Assembly: GCA_903857865.1 (NCBI GenBank)
Contig: CAIOGO010000016.1
Location: forward strand, 1-64,000
Length of the DNA: 64,000 nt
Source: an uncultured bacterium
GTDB lineage: Bacteria; Bipolaricaulota; Bipolaricaulia; UBA7950; UBA9294
Direction: 5' to 3'
Shown here: in pieces, positions 33,390 through 41,881 of the stretch
Layout of the letters: every line of letters begins with the position of its first letter
Numbering within the stretch: the first letter of the stretch is position 1
Notes under the pieces: model-generated
The model's database searches: none
Told to the model about the DNA's origin: nothing
The model's input: the letters and a program-made list of their open reading frames with translations, nothing else
Position numbers and translations under genes: made by a program

Positions 33390-34159
33390 TCCGACTCATC
33401 TGGGCCAAGGAGGTCCGCGCCGAACTCTACACGTGGCGGAGCGCCCTGTGGTTGCTCCTCGCCTCCCTCATATTCAGCTTCACGAGCTACCTGCTGCTGA
33501 CGAACAAAGAACTGACTCTGCTGGATCAGACGGAGCTCTTGTGGCTGCTCGGGAAGATCATCGTCGGCACGGCGCTGTTGATGGTGACGATCGACGCCTC
33601 GTCCATCCTCACGTCCGAGTTTGAACACCACACGGCCGAGAGCCTGTTCATTGCCCCCATCCGACTGAGAGACCTCGTGATCGGCAAGTTCCTGGCATCG
33701 CTGACCCTGTGGGGAGCCCTGTACGTCGTCGCGGTCCCCTACATGATCGTGGCCGCGGCCGGGACTAGGCTGGCACCGGCCTTTCTCGGCTATGTGGCCC
33801 TTCTTGGGACCCTTGGCGTGGCGGCGATGGTTCTCCTCGCGCTCGGAATCGCGTTCTTGTTCCGTTCGAGCAAGAACGCCCTCACGACGACGCTCGTCGT
33901 CCTCCTCGGTCTGACCGTGCCCGCTCTGTTCACCTCCGCGCTGAAATCGGGCTTCGTCGCTCGGGTGTTCGAGCGGATCAACCCAGTGGATAGCATCTTC
34001 GCCGCGCTGGACAACGTCCTGGTTGACTACCAGCTGTCGCCCTTGCAGAACGGCCGGTTCCTCCTGCCGCTGGCGGGATTCCTCGTGGCAGCGTTTGCCT
34101 TCGCCGTCTTCGCGGCCCGGCGCTTCGAACGCCAGGGGATCGTCAGGAGCGCATCATGA
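33386..34159 (+). CDS. ABC-2 type transporter permease
   Basis: 257 residues with six hydrophobic helices, starting with a cytoplasmic amphipathic segment (LIWAKEVRAELYTWRSAL) as in ABC-2 permeases, then SILTSEFEHHTAESLFIAPI, the coupling-helix region contacting the ATPase. The start overlaps the ATPase stop and its stop overlaps the next start (ATGA), so all three are translationally coupled. Confidence 0.88.
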   Translation: MIRLIWAKEVRAELYTWRSALWLLLASLIFSFTSYLLLTNKELTLLDQTELLWLLGKIIVGTALLMVTIDASSILTSEFEHHTAESLFIAPIRLRDLVIGKFLASLTLWGALYVVAVPYMIVAAAGTRLAPAFLGYVALLGTLGVAAMVLLALGIAFLFRSSKNALTTTLVVLLGLTVPALFTSALKSGFVARVFERINPVDSIFAALDNVLVDYQLSPLQNGRFLLPLAGFLVAAFAFAVFAARRFERQGIVRSAS

Positions 34160-34686
34160 CCCAGCGCCTCGTCATCCTATGGGCGGTACTTCTGGCTGCG
34201 AGTGCAAGCTGCGTCGCGGCCGCGTCGGCCGGCGCCCCGTTGGTCCTGGGGATCGCGTCGGCGCAGACGCTCAACGGAGTCGCTGGAGACTACGTGACGG
34301 TCGCGGCGCGGATCGAGAACACGAGCGACCAAGCGGTGAGCGACGTGACGACGTACCTGTCGCTCGTGAACACCGCGGACAAGTTGCCTGTTGATCTGGA
34401 GGATTGGAGCGCGGAGAAGGGTCTGTACGTCGGCGTGATCGAGCCCAGCCAGGCCCTGCCGCTCGATTGGAGAATCCACTTCGTCAAACCCGGGCGCTTC
34501 GCTCTGACCGTGGTGGCCCTCGTGGCTGGGCGGGAAATGCCGACGGTCAGCCCCGTAGTCTACTTTCAGGTCGAGCCGAGGAACAGCCTGGACCCGGGGC
34601 ACATCCTGCCGGTCGCGTTGGGCATGCCGGTTGTCCTGGGTCTCCTACTGTTGCTGCTCAACTACCGCCGGCGAACTCGCCCATAG
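34156..34686 (+). CDS. Exported, C-terminally anchored accessory protein of the exporter
   Basis: 176 residues: signal peptide (LVILWAVLLAASASCVAAASA), an immunoglobulin-like domain with the ARIENTSDQAVSDVTTYLSL pattern of NEW3/CARDB-like beta-sandwiches, then a C-terminal transmembrane helix (LPVALGMPVVLGLLLLLLNY) and a short basic tail. Translation is coupled to the permease by ATGA. It would display a small beta domain on the outer face of the cytoplasmic membrane next to the exporter. A diverged copy of its last third survives at 36790-36966. Confidence 0.78.
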   Translation: MTQRLVILWAVLLAASASCVAAASAGAPLVLGIASAQTLNGVAGDYVTVAARIENTSDQAVSDVTTYLSLVNTADKLPVDLEDWSAEKGLYVGVIEPSQALPLDWRIHFVKPGRFALTVVALVAGREMPTVSPVVYFQVEPRNSLDPGHILPVALGMPVVLGLLLLLLNYRRRTRP

Positions 34687-34751
34687 AGCGCACACCGAGT
34701 TGCAGGATCGTCGCAGCGGGCGGAACAGGGTCTAGGACGAACGGAGGGAAC

Positions 34752-35714
34752 ATGATGAGGCGAGTAGTGCAGGTGGTTGGTGTTGGGGTAGTGCTTCTTG
34801 GGTGTGCCGTCTTTGCTGAACAGGCCGTACCGTCCGGGGTCGTAGGCCAGTTGAGCGTGGGGAGAGTCGATGCGATTGCCTACTCCGCGAATGGCGAGTT
34901 CCTAGCCATAGCGACGGGGAGCGTAGTGAAACTGGGTCGTGGCGACACACATGAGCTTGTGCACATCCTCACCAGCCACACGGACTCTGTCCTTTGTCTT
35001 GCGTTCTCCCCCGAGGGGTTGACTCTCGCGTCTGGATCGGATGACAACACGATCAAGCTGTGGAACGCAGAGACGGGCGAACTCCTGCGGACCCTCACCG
35101 GGCACACGCATGACGTCAATTGCGTCGCGTTCTCCCCAGACGGGACGATTCTTGCGTCGGGGTCATCGAGCAACACGATCAATCTGTGGAACGTGGAGAC
35201 GGGAGAACTCCTACGCACTCTCAGAGGCCACAAGGACACGGTCTGGTCCGTTGTCTTTTCGCCTGACGGGACGACTCTTGCGTCCGGATCGTCGGACAAC
35301 ACGATCAACCTGTGGAATGTGGCGACAGGTGAACTGCTGCTCACACTCATAGGACATTCGGGCGCCGCGATTTCCGTTGTCTTCTTCCCGGACGGGGCGA
35401 CCCTCGCGTCCGGGTCATGGGACAACACGATCAAGCTGTGGGATGTCGCGACCGGCGAGCTCTTGCGCACCCTCAAAGGGCGTGGGTGGGTCATCCAATG
35501 CACCGCACTCTCCTCAGGCGGGACGATCCTCGCGGCGGGGTCGTGGGACGGCAGGATCGAACTGTGGGATGTGGGCGCTGGCGAGGTCCTGCGCACACTT
35601 GCCGGCCACTCGGACAGTGTTACCTGCGTTGCCTTCTCCCCCGACGGAACGACTCTCGCGTCAGGATCCTGGGATGGGAAGGTTCTTTTCTGGGATGTCT
35701 CAGAGTGGCGGTAG
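34752..35714 (+). CDS. Secreted seven-bladed WD40 protein
   Basis: 320 residues: signal peptide (VVQVVGVGVVLLGCAVFA) and seven WD40 repeats of about 42 residues, enough for a closed propeller. Blades 2-5 and 7 have the full SPDGTTLASGS-x-DNTIKLWN-x-ETGELLRTLxGH form; blade 1 is degenerate (SANGEFLAIATG). The repeats are highly alike in DNA as well as protein, pointing to recent expansion. GGAGGGAA precedes the ATG. Extracytoplasmic WD40 proteins act as interaction platforms; the partner is unknown, but the exporter operon ends just upstream. Confidence 0.9.
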   Translation: MMRRVVQVVGVGVVLLGCAVFAEQAVPSGVVGQLSVGRVDAIAYSANGEFLAIATGSVVKLGRGDTHELVHILTSHTDSVLCLAFSPEGLTLASGSDDNTIKLWNAETGELLRTLTGHTHDVNCVAFSPDGTILASGSSSNTINLWNVETGELLRTLRGHKDTVWSVVFSPDGTTLASGSSDNTINLWNVATGELLLTLIGHSGAAISVVFFPDGATLASGSWDNTIKLWDVATGELLRTLKGRGWVIQCTALSSGGTILAAGSWDGRIELWDVGAGEVLRTLAGHSDSVTCVAFSPDGTTLASGSWDGKVLFWDVSEWR

Positions 35715-36031
35715 CCTTCCCAGGAGCCGTGCGTGTGCTCTCGACGCCACGTCCGCCGGCGTGGGCGCATCGCCCCCTGGATTTGGGGTTGAGCGATCTG
35801 ACGACGATTCGGCCGTGCAGCATGCCCTGCTTCTTCACACTGCGGGGCAAGGTCTGGTCAGGTGGAGCCTATGGCTTGCCCCGCGAGAACCGATTTGGGA
35901 GTCAACAGGCCATACTGGGTCTGTCAGCAGTCGACTACGAGGAGAAAGAGGGGACGCTGGGTAGGACAGCGAGGGCTTGATCCAGCACACTGACCTATCC
36001 ATGTTCCGCAAGTCAAGTAAGGGAGGAGTCT
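35715..36031. other. Intergenic gap
   Basis: 317 bp with no supported gene or clear hairpin. The open frames that cross it continue out of the WD40 gene and have no ribosome site or domain. The right end has the ribosome site GGGAGGAG of the next gene. Confidence 0.6.
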
Positions 36032-36775
36032 ATGATGCGTAGTCCGCTCTTGATTGCCATCGCTGCTTTGGCCTTGTTCCTTGCGGCGGGCGCCCTGGTC
36101 GTTCAGTTCGTTGGCCCCTCGAAAGGCGGCGTGAGCCAGACTGATTTCGCCGCCCTTCAGAGCCAAGTGGGCTCTCTGAAGACGAGCGGAGCGGGCTTGA
36201 AGGTTGCGTTCGTCAATGTGGACTCCGCCTTCTTCGTGTTCATGAATGCCGTCGCCGCGCTCCGCCAGGGGGTCGCCGACAAGACCCAACAGATCACGGA
36301 CCTCAACAATGCCTACCAAGCGGGTACGGCGTCGAAGGATGCGTATCAGCGGCAGCTTCTGCAATTGAACGCCGAACTGCTCGGTGCGCGGGTGTCTGCC
36401 GACGTGGGAACGCTCGATCGGATGATTGCGTCTGAGGCGTTCGCCGACATGCACACGAATCTTCAGAAGGAGCGCGACTCGTCGCAGACTCTTGTCGACA
36501 CCGCGAAGAGCCTCGTCGCGATGGCCGCGGAGGGGGCTGCCGACACACCCGACTTCCAGAACCGGTTCACGCAGGCGCAGAGTGCCTTCACGCAACTCGA
36601 TCAGTTTGTGGCGCAAGCCGCGACAACCAAGGTGCAACAGGCTGCGAAGAAGATCGCGGTCGCCCAAGGGATCGACCTTGTGGTCCCAGCCAAGAACGTC
36701 GTTCTCTACTACAACCCGGCTGTAGTCATGGACATCACGGAGCTCGTCAAGAGCGAGATCGCGGGCTACCTCTAG
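36032..36775 (+). CDS. OmpH/Skp-like periplasmic chaperone
   Basis: 247 residues with an N-terminal membrane helix or uncleaved signal (LLIAIAALALFLAAGALVV). Then KVAFVNVDSAFFVFMNAVAA, the OmpH beta-strand start, followed by long amphipathic helices (coiled-coil arms) and the family's closing KIAVAQGIDLVVPAKNVVLY with the YYNP-x6-DITELV ending. Skp binds unfolded outer membrane proteins, so a double-membrane envelope is implied. Longer than E. coli Skp (161 residues). GGGAGGAG precedes the ATG. Confidence 0.82.
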   Translation: MMRSPLLIAIAALALFLAAGALVVQFVGPSKGGVSQTDFAALQSQVGSLKTSGAGLKVAFVNVDSAFFVFMNAVAALRQGVADKTQQITDLNNAYQAGTASKDAYQRQLLQLNAELLGARVSADVGTLDRMIASEAFADMHTNLQKERDSSQTLVDTAKSLVAMAAEGAADTPDFQNRFTQAQSAFTQLDQFVAQAATTKVQQAAKKIAVAQGIDLVVPAKNVVLYYNPAVVMDITELVKSEIAGYL

Positions 36776-36789
36776 CGAGGGGAGGCCTA

Positions 36790-36966
36790 CGCTTGATGAC
36801 ACTCATCGCCGGGCAGGAAATGCCGGCGGTTAGCTCCGTGGTCCACTTTGAGATTGCGCCGAGGAATGGCCTGGTCCCGGCGCACGGCCTGCCCGTCGCG
36901 TTGGGTATGCCGATCGTCCTGGGTTTCCTGCTCCTCTCGCTGAAACACCCATCGCCGGGTGCGCCG
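36790..36966 (+). pseudogene. Diverged 3' fragment of the exporter accessory gene
   Basis: Encodes TLIAGQEMPAVSSVVHFEIA, PRNGLVPAHGLPVALGMPIV and LGFLLL, corresponding residue by residue to the C-terminal third of the protein at 34156-34686 (LVAGREMPTVSPVVYFQVEP ...). The signal peptide and most of the beta domain are missing. I estimate roughly 70% nucleotide identity, so the duplication is old. After about 36966 the frame loses similarity. Confidence 0.72.
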
Positions 36967-37046
36967 GTGACAGAGCGGTGCATGACTCGTCGCGACCGAG
37001 AACAGGGAGCCGACCGAGCGCCGCTGCGTGGGGCCGGGCTCCTCTT

Positions 37047-39611
37047 CTAGGGAGCAACGTGCCGGTAGAAGATCCTCTTGGCGAGCTCCGCGGCCGCGAA
37101 GTAGAGGAGCACGATGCCGGCAATGAGAGGGACGAACGCGGCGGGCAGCGGCTGGAATCCGAACATCCTGCCCAACGGGGTCACGGGGAGCACGAACGCC
37201 ACGGCGACGACGGCGAACGTCCCTAGAAGAAGAGCGAGACTGGGGCGGCTCTTGAAGAAAGGCCGGCGCGTGCGCATGACCAGAACAATGAGCGCCGCCG
37301 AGGCGACCGACTCGATGAACCAGCCCGTGCGGAACGCGCCCTCCGAGGACCGGAAGATGAGTAGGAGCACGCCGAACGTCAAGAAGTCGAAGAGCGAACT
37401 CAACAGGCCGAAGACCATCATGAAGCGGTGGATGAAGCGAATGTCCCACCGGCGCGGCTTCTCCAGCAGTTCGGAGTCGACGCTGTCCGTGGCAATGGTC
37501 ATCTCCGGCAGGTCGGTGAGCAGGTTCATCAACAAGATCTGGCGCGGCAGAAGCGGCAGGAACGGCAGGAAGAGCGACGCGCCGGCCATGCTGGCCATGT
37601 TGCCGAAGTTGGCGCTCGTGGCCATGAACACGTACTTGAGCGTGTTGGCGAACGTCGCCCGACCCTCTCGCGTGCCCTGAACGAGGACGGCGAGATCCTT
37701 CTCCAGAAGGACGATGTCGGCCGCCTCCTTGGCCACGTCGACGGCGCTGTTCACGGAGATGCCGACATCGGCAACGTGGAGTGCAGAGGCGTCGTTGATC
37801 CCGTCGCCGAGGTATCCGACGACGTGGCCCGCCTTCTTCAGAGCCAGGATCAGGCGCTCCTTCTGGTTGGGCTCCACCTCGGCGAACACGTTCACGTCCC
37901 GCACTCGCTGGACGAGAGCTTCGTCACTCATCTCGCAGAGCTCGGAGCCGGTCAGGACGGTCGGGTTGGGCAGCCCGACCTGGAGGGCGGTGTGAAGCGC
38001 GACGAATCGGTTATCTCCCGTGACGACGCGCAGCGAGACGCCGAGGTCTCGGAGCTGCAACAGGAGATCCTGCACGCCGGCCTTGGCGGGATCGAAGAGG
38101 CAGAGCAGTCCGAGGAAGCAGAGATCTGCCTCTTCGTTTCTAGTGATCTTGTCTAGGTCTCCTACGTCGCGAGTCGCGACGCCGAGGACACGCAGTCCCT
38201 GAGCACTCAGCGCCTCGAAGCGCGCTTCGATCCCTGCGCGCGCGGAGGCGATGTCGACGATTCGCCCGCTCGACTCTTCTGCGGTCGCGCAGACCGAGAG
38301 GATGGGCATGAGGGCGCCCTTCGCGATCAAGACGCGGCGGCCCTCGTAGCGGACGAGGACGCTCAGGCGCTTGCGGACGAAGTCGTACGGGATCTCGTCG
38401 AGCTTCTCGACTTCCGACACGCTGGGCCGCGGCGCCCGCACAATGGCCGCATCAATGGGGTTGGAGAATCCGCTCTGAAGATGCGCGTTGAGATACGCGT
38501 AGACGAGCGTCTTGTCGCTCTTCGTCCCGTCCACGGCGAGGGCGGACTCGAGTTCGACCGTCCCCTCGGTCAGGGTGCCCGTCTTGTCCGAGCAGAGGAT
38601 GTCCATGCTGCCGAAGTTTTCGATGGAGGCCAGGCGCTTGACGATGACGCGCTTCGCGGCCATTCGGCGGGCGCCGTGCGCCAGGTTGACGCTGATGATG
38701 GCCGGCAGGAGCTGCGGCGTGAGGCCGACGGCGAGCGCGAGGGAGAAGAGCAGTGAGTCGAGGATCGGGCGTTGAAAGCCCACGTTGATTGCGAAGATCG
38801 CAAGGACGAGGACGAGGGTGACCTCCATGAGAAGGTATCCGAGGCGGCGGATGCCGCGTTCGAACTCGGTCTCCGGCGGTCGCAGCCGCAGACGGTGAGA
38901 GATCTTTCCGAACTCGGTGTCGAGGCCCGTCGCGACGACGACGGCCGAGGCGGTCCCGCTGACGACGTGAGTCCCCATGAAGAGCGAGTTGCCGCGGCGC
39001 GCGAGCGGCGTATCGGCGGGCAGGACGGCCGCGCTCTTCTCCCCAGGGTACGTCTCCCCCGTGAGTGCCGCCTCGTCGACGAACAGGTCCCTCGACTCAA
39101 GGACGAGACAGTCCGCCGGAACGACGTTGCCGGCATTGAGCCGCACGATGTCGCCGGGCACGACATCTTCGAGTGGGATCTCGTCTTCCTTCCCGTCGCG
39201 AAGGACCTTCGTTCGGACGCGGACAAGATCAAGGAGCTTGCCCACCGCCTGCGTTGCTCCTCTCTCCTGCCAAAAACCTAGAATGGCGCTTGCGAGCACG
39301 ATGCCAAAGATGATGGTGGCGTTCGTTGGGTCGTTCAGAAAGAAGGACAGCGTGGCGGCGGCAATCAGGATGAGGGTGATCGGGCTCTTGAACTGCGTGA
39401 GGAGAAGGGTCAACGCCCCCGTCTTCTTCTTGGCGTGCAGGCGATTCGCGCCGTGCGTTGCGAGACGGCCTGCCGCCTCGGCGGAGGAGAGCCCGCCCGG
39501 TGCCGCGCGAAGGGTGTCAAGGACTTCGGACGTAGAGTGCGACCAAAACGCAGCAGGGGGTTCTTGGTCCGAGAGGAGCCCTCGCTTGTTTCCCCGTCGT
39601 CGTTCGGCCAT
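37047..39611 (-). CDS. P-type ATPase, MgtA-like magnesium importer
   Basis: 854 residues. The order is that of P3B ATPases: N-terminal cation-ATPase domain (TSEVLDTLRAAPGGLSSAEA), first helix pair, actuator loop with LTGETYPG (the TGE motif), core helices with VGLTPQLLPAI, phosphorylation motif CSDKTGTLTEG, nucleotide domain with KGA, and hinge GDGINDASAL. NLLTDLPEMTIATDSVD in the last membrane part is typical of MgtA. It should import Mg2+ across the inner membrane. A CorC-like protein at 60357 is a possible further player in Mg2+ or Co2+ handling. No leader or Mg riboswitch is evident in the 106 bp upstream. Confidence 0.9.
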   Translation of the reverse strand: MAERRRGNKRGLLSDQEPPAAFWSHSTSEVLDTLRAAPGGLSSAEAAGRLATHGANRLHAKKKTGALTLLLTQFKSPITLILIAAATLSFFLNDPTNATIIFGIVLASAILGFWQERGATQAVGKLLDLVRVRTKVLRDGKEDEIPLEDVVPGDIVRLNAGNVVPADCLVLESRDLFVDEAALTGETYPGEKSAAVLPADTPLARRGNSLFMGTHVVSGTASAVVVATGLDTEFGKISHRLRLRPPETEFERGIRRLGYLLMEVTLVLVLAIFAINVGFQRPILDSLLFSLALAVGLTPQLLPAIISVNLAHGARRMAAKRVIVKRLASIENFGSMDILCSDKTGTLTEGTVELESALAVDGTKSDKTLVYAYLNAHLQSGFSNPIDAAIVRAPRPSVSEVEKLDEIPYDFVRKRLSVLVRYEGRRVLIAKGALMPILSVCATAEESSGRIVDIASARAGIEARFEALSAQGLRVLGVATRDVGDLDKITRNEEADLCFLGLLCLFDPAKAGVQDLLLQLRDLGVSLRVVTGDNRFVALHTALQVGLPNPTVLTGSELCEMSDEALVQRVRDVNVFAEVEPNQKERLILALKKAGHVVGYLGDGINDASALHVADVGISVNSAVDVAKEAADIVLLEKDLAVLVQGTREGRATFANTLKYVFMATSANFGNMASMAGASLFLPFLPLLPRQILLMNLLTDLPEMTIATDSVDSELLEKPRRWDIRFIHRFMMVFGLLSSLFDFLTFGVLLLIFRSSEGAFRTGWFIESVASAALIVLVMRTRRPFFKSRPSLALLLGTFAVVAVAFVLPVTPLGRMFGFQPLPAAFVPLIAGIVLLYFAAAELAKRIFYRHVAP

Positions 39612-39717
39612 GTCTTCTGCGGGTCCACGCGCTCCGCGGGGCGCGGTCGCCGCGCCATTCTAGACGGAAGAGACAGACAGCGGCCAACTCAACGTGGCTG
39701 CGAATCTGAGTGGGGCG

Positions 39718-40308
39718 CTACTCCCGAGAAGCGGTCTGTCTCCAATGGGCGCGCGCCATCAGAAGGAGCAGGAGCGACGTGCAGACGACGGCGCGGACCG
39801 AGTACACCGTGGCGAGCCAGCCCTCGCTCGACAAGAGGGACAGGGCCGCGGCGAGGAGCATACCGATCCAGGCGGCGAACGATTCGGTGTTCCTGTCGGC
39901 CTGCCAAATCCTCTTTGCGACTGGGAAGTAGGCGATGACGAGGATCGCCTGGATCGCCCCGTGCGCGGCCGCGTGCTCGCGGGTGAAGCCCCAGAAGACG
40001 AGGATCGCGGCGACCGCTCCGAGGCATCCGAAGTCAAAGCGCGTGAAGCGCGAGGTCTTGTCTCCGAACAGAAGGATGGCGATGGTCACGCAGCCCACGA
40101 GAGCCATGTCCGAGGTGTTGAGGATGTTGTCGAGCGGACCGTGCGTCCCCTCCGACAGGAAGGTGACGAAGCTCCCGACCACGGCGATCGTGAAGAAGAC
40201 CCACATCGCGAGCGCCGGCTGAATCCTCTTCTGACGGATGAGCCATACGTAGCGCACAAGGATGAACAGGTTGAGCGTGACGACCGCGGCGAGCGAGAAG
40301 AACCTCAC
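39718..40308 (-). CDS. Multi-pass membrane protein of unknown function
   Basis: 196 residues, about six helices with very short loops, starting at GTG 40308 that overlaps the aminotransferase stop (GTGA). YVWLIRQKRIQPALAMW and later WLATVYSVRAVVC are recognisable amphipathic segments. Overall plan recalls PnuC- or SemiSWEET-like small transporters but no family motif is convincing. Coupling to the aminotransferase suggests it moves that enzyme's substrate or product, by inference. Confidence 0.72.
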   Translation of the reverse strand: MRFFSLAAVVTLNLFILVRYVWLIRQKRIQPALAMWVFFTIAVVGSFVTFLSEGTHGPLDNILNTSDMALVGCVTIAILLFGDKTSRFTRFDFGCLGAVAAILVFWGFTREHAAAHGAIQAILVIAYFPVAKRIWQADRNTESFAAWIGMLLAAALSLLSSEGWLATVYSVRAVVCTSLLLLLMARAHWRQTASRE

Positions 40309-41534
40309 GCGGCGCCTCCCAAGACGAGATCGAGAGCAGCCACGAGGCCGCGGATCTCGTCCTCGCCGATGACGAGCGGTGGATAGAAGCGCAGAAGATT
40401 CGCCGCGGGCTTGCAGCCGACGAGGAACCCACGTTCGAGCAACGCGCGATGGACGTCGTGGAGCGCTGGGCGAGAGTCTGGATGTAGCTCCATTGCGAGC
40501 ATCAGGCCGCGGCCGCGGACCTCGCGGACCGCGGCGTGCCGTGAGGCGATGGTGATGAGCTCCCGCAGGAAGACCTTTCCGACTCGGGCGCTGCGCTCGA
40601 CGAGCTTCTCGTCGCGCAGGACGGCGAGAACCTCCATGGCGACCGCGCTGCCCAACGGATCGTTCTGGTGCGACTGGGCGTAATGGAAGCCGCTCGCTTC
40701 GAGATCGGCGCCAATCGAACGTCGCATCGCGACGGCGCTGACCGGGTAGCCGTTCCCGAGACCTTTTCCCAGCGCTACGAGATCGGGGCGAAGGTCGTAG
40801 TGCTGGAAACCATACCAGGCGCCCGTGCGGCCGAGACCCGTCGTCACTTCGTCAACGACGAGGACGCCGCCGGCGTCGGCGACCCGCGCGGCGAGGGCGC
40901 GAACGGGACCTCGCGGGGGAAGCTTGACGAACCCGCCTGAGTTGCCGGGCTCGAACACGAACGTGCCGATCCTCTCGAATGGGATCTCTGCGAGGCGTGG
41001 GCAGCCGGGATCGCAGTCGGCGTTCTTCGGGCACTCGGCGCACGCCGCCCAGTCGAAGAGGATCCATTCGTTGGACGACATCGTGCCGGTGGTCCCGTAT
41101 GCCGAGAGGTAGGCGCCCGTGAGTCCGAGGAGGAAGGTCCTGCGACTCGTACGGCGTCCGATCTGCGTCGCCAGCTCGACGGCCTCGCTGCCCGAGGCGA
41201 GGAAGACGCACTTCCCGTCCGGGAACGGTAGCGTCCCGAGCACAGCCGTCGCAGCCTCCGCAGCCAGCGCGGTTTCGACGCGGTAGCCGAGGTGCAGGGC
41301 ACGATCTAGTTGAGCGTGCATGACGGTCTGGAGTCGAGGGTGGGCATGACCGAGTCCGGCGCACCATACACCCGACTCGAAGTCGACGATCCGGTCACCG
41401 CCCGCCGTGATGAGGTAGACGCCCTCGGCGTGCACCACGTCGTCCCGCCACAGCTCGTACCCCGTGCAGTCGAGGATCGGCCTCACGTCGCGTCTCCGTT
41501 CATCATGCAGCGTAGAGTACATGGTCCTCCGCAT
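40305..41534 (-). CDS. Class III pyridoxal-phosphate aminotransferase
   Basis: 409 residues from ATG 41534 (ATG 41522 is an alternative with GGAGG only 3 bp away). Class III features: FLASGSEAVELATQIGRR (PLP phosphate loop), VLVVDEVTTGLGRTGAWYGF (Asp of the PLP pocket), LGKGLGNGYPVSAVAM with the Schiff-base lysine, and HQNDPLGSA. A four-cysteine insert CAECPKNADCDPGC in the middle is unusual for this class and may bind a metal. The substrate could be an omega-amino acid or diamine. Coupled by GTGA to the downstream membrane protein. Confidence 0.88.
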   Translation of the reverse strand: MRRTMYSTLHDERRRDVRPILDCTGYELWRDDVVHAEGVYLITAGGDRIVDFESGVWCAGLGHAHPRLQTVMHAQLDRALHLGYRVETALAAEAATAVLGTLPFPDGKCVFLASGSEAVELATQIGRRTSRRTFLLGLTGAYLSAYGTTGTMSSNEWILFDWAACAECPKNADCDPGCPRLAEIPFERIGTFVFEPGNSGGFVKLPPRGPVRALAARVADAGGVLVVDEVTTGLGRTGAWYGFQHYDLRPDLVALGKGLGNGYPVSAVAMRRSIGADLEASGFHYAQSHQNDPLGSAVAMEVLAVLRDEKLVERSARVGKVFLRELITIASRHAAVREVRGRGLMLAMELHPDSRPALHDVHRALLERGFLVGCKPAANLLRFYPPLVIGEDEIRGLVAALDLVLGGAA

Positions 41535-41881
41535 CGAGCGCGAGCCAGCCTTGACGAGTGCGTCGAGGTGGCGGATACTGCGCCCAACCCACGCCGCCGG
41601 CGTTCCGCCGGCAACTTCGGCGCGCGGTCCTCGCCCCTGACAAGGCGAGGAAAGGAGACGAACTCCGGTGGAACTGGCCACGTTGTAGAACGGACCGAAA
41701 GGCCGTGACCAGATCTCCTCGAGTTCCTCCGACACTACGTGCCTGGTTCTTGTTTGGCGTCGCTCCCGAATGCCTCTCGCACGGCCTCTTCGCCTCCGCT
41801 CCGTCGCTCGCTGAACAAGCTGTGTCTACGCTTGGCGCAGACTCGTGAAGACATCACGATGTGGAACGAAGGATGGAAGGT
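41535..41881. other. Divergent intergenic gap
   Basis: 347 bp between the divergently transcribed aminotransferase and GNAT genes. GCCGGCG-TTC-CGCCGGC forms a 7-bp hairpin at 41596-41612. No gene supported; the promoters of both flanking genes must lie here but no clear pair of boxes stands out. Confidence 0.5.

Noticed and set aside
40305-41735. Longer N-terminus for the class III aminotransferase
   Set aside because: The extra residues are low-complexity and do not match the family; the domain starts near codon 41534.
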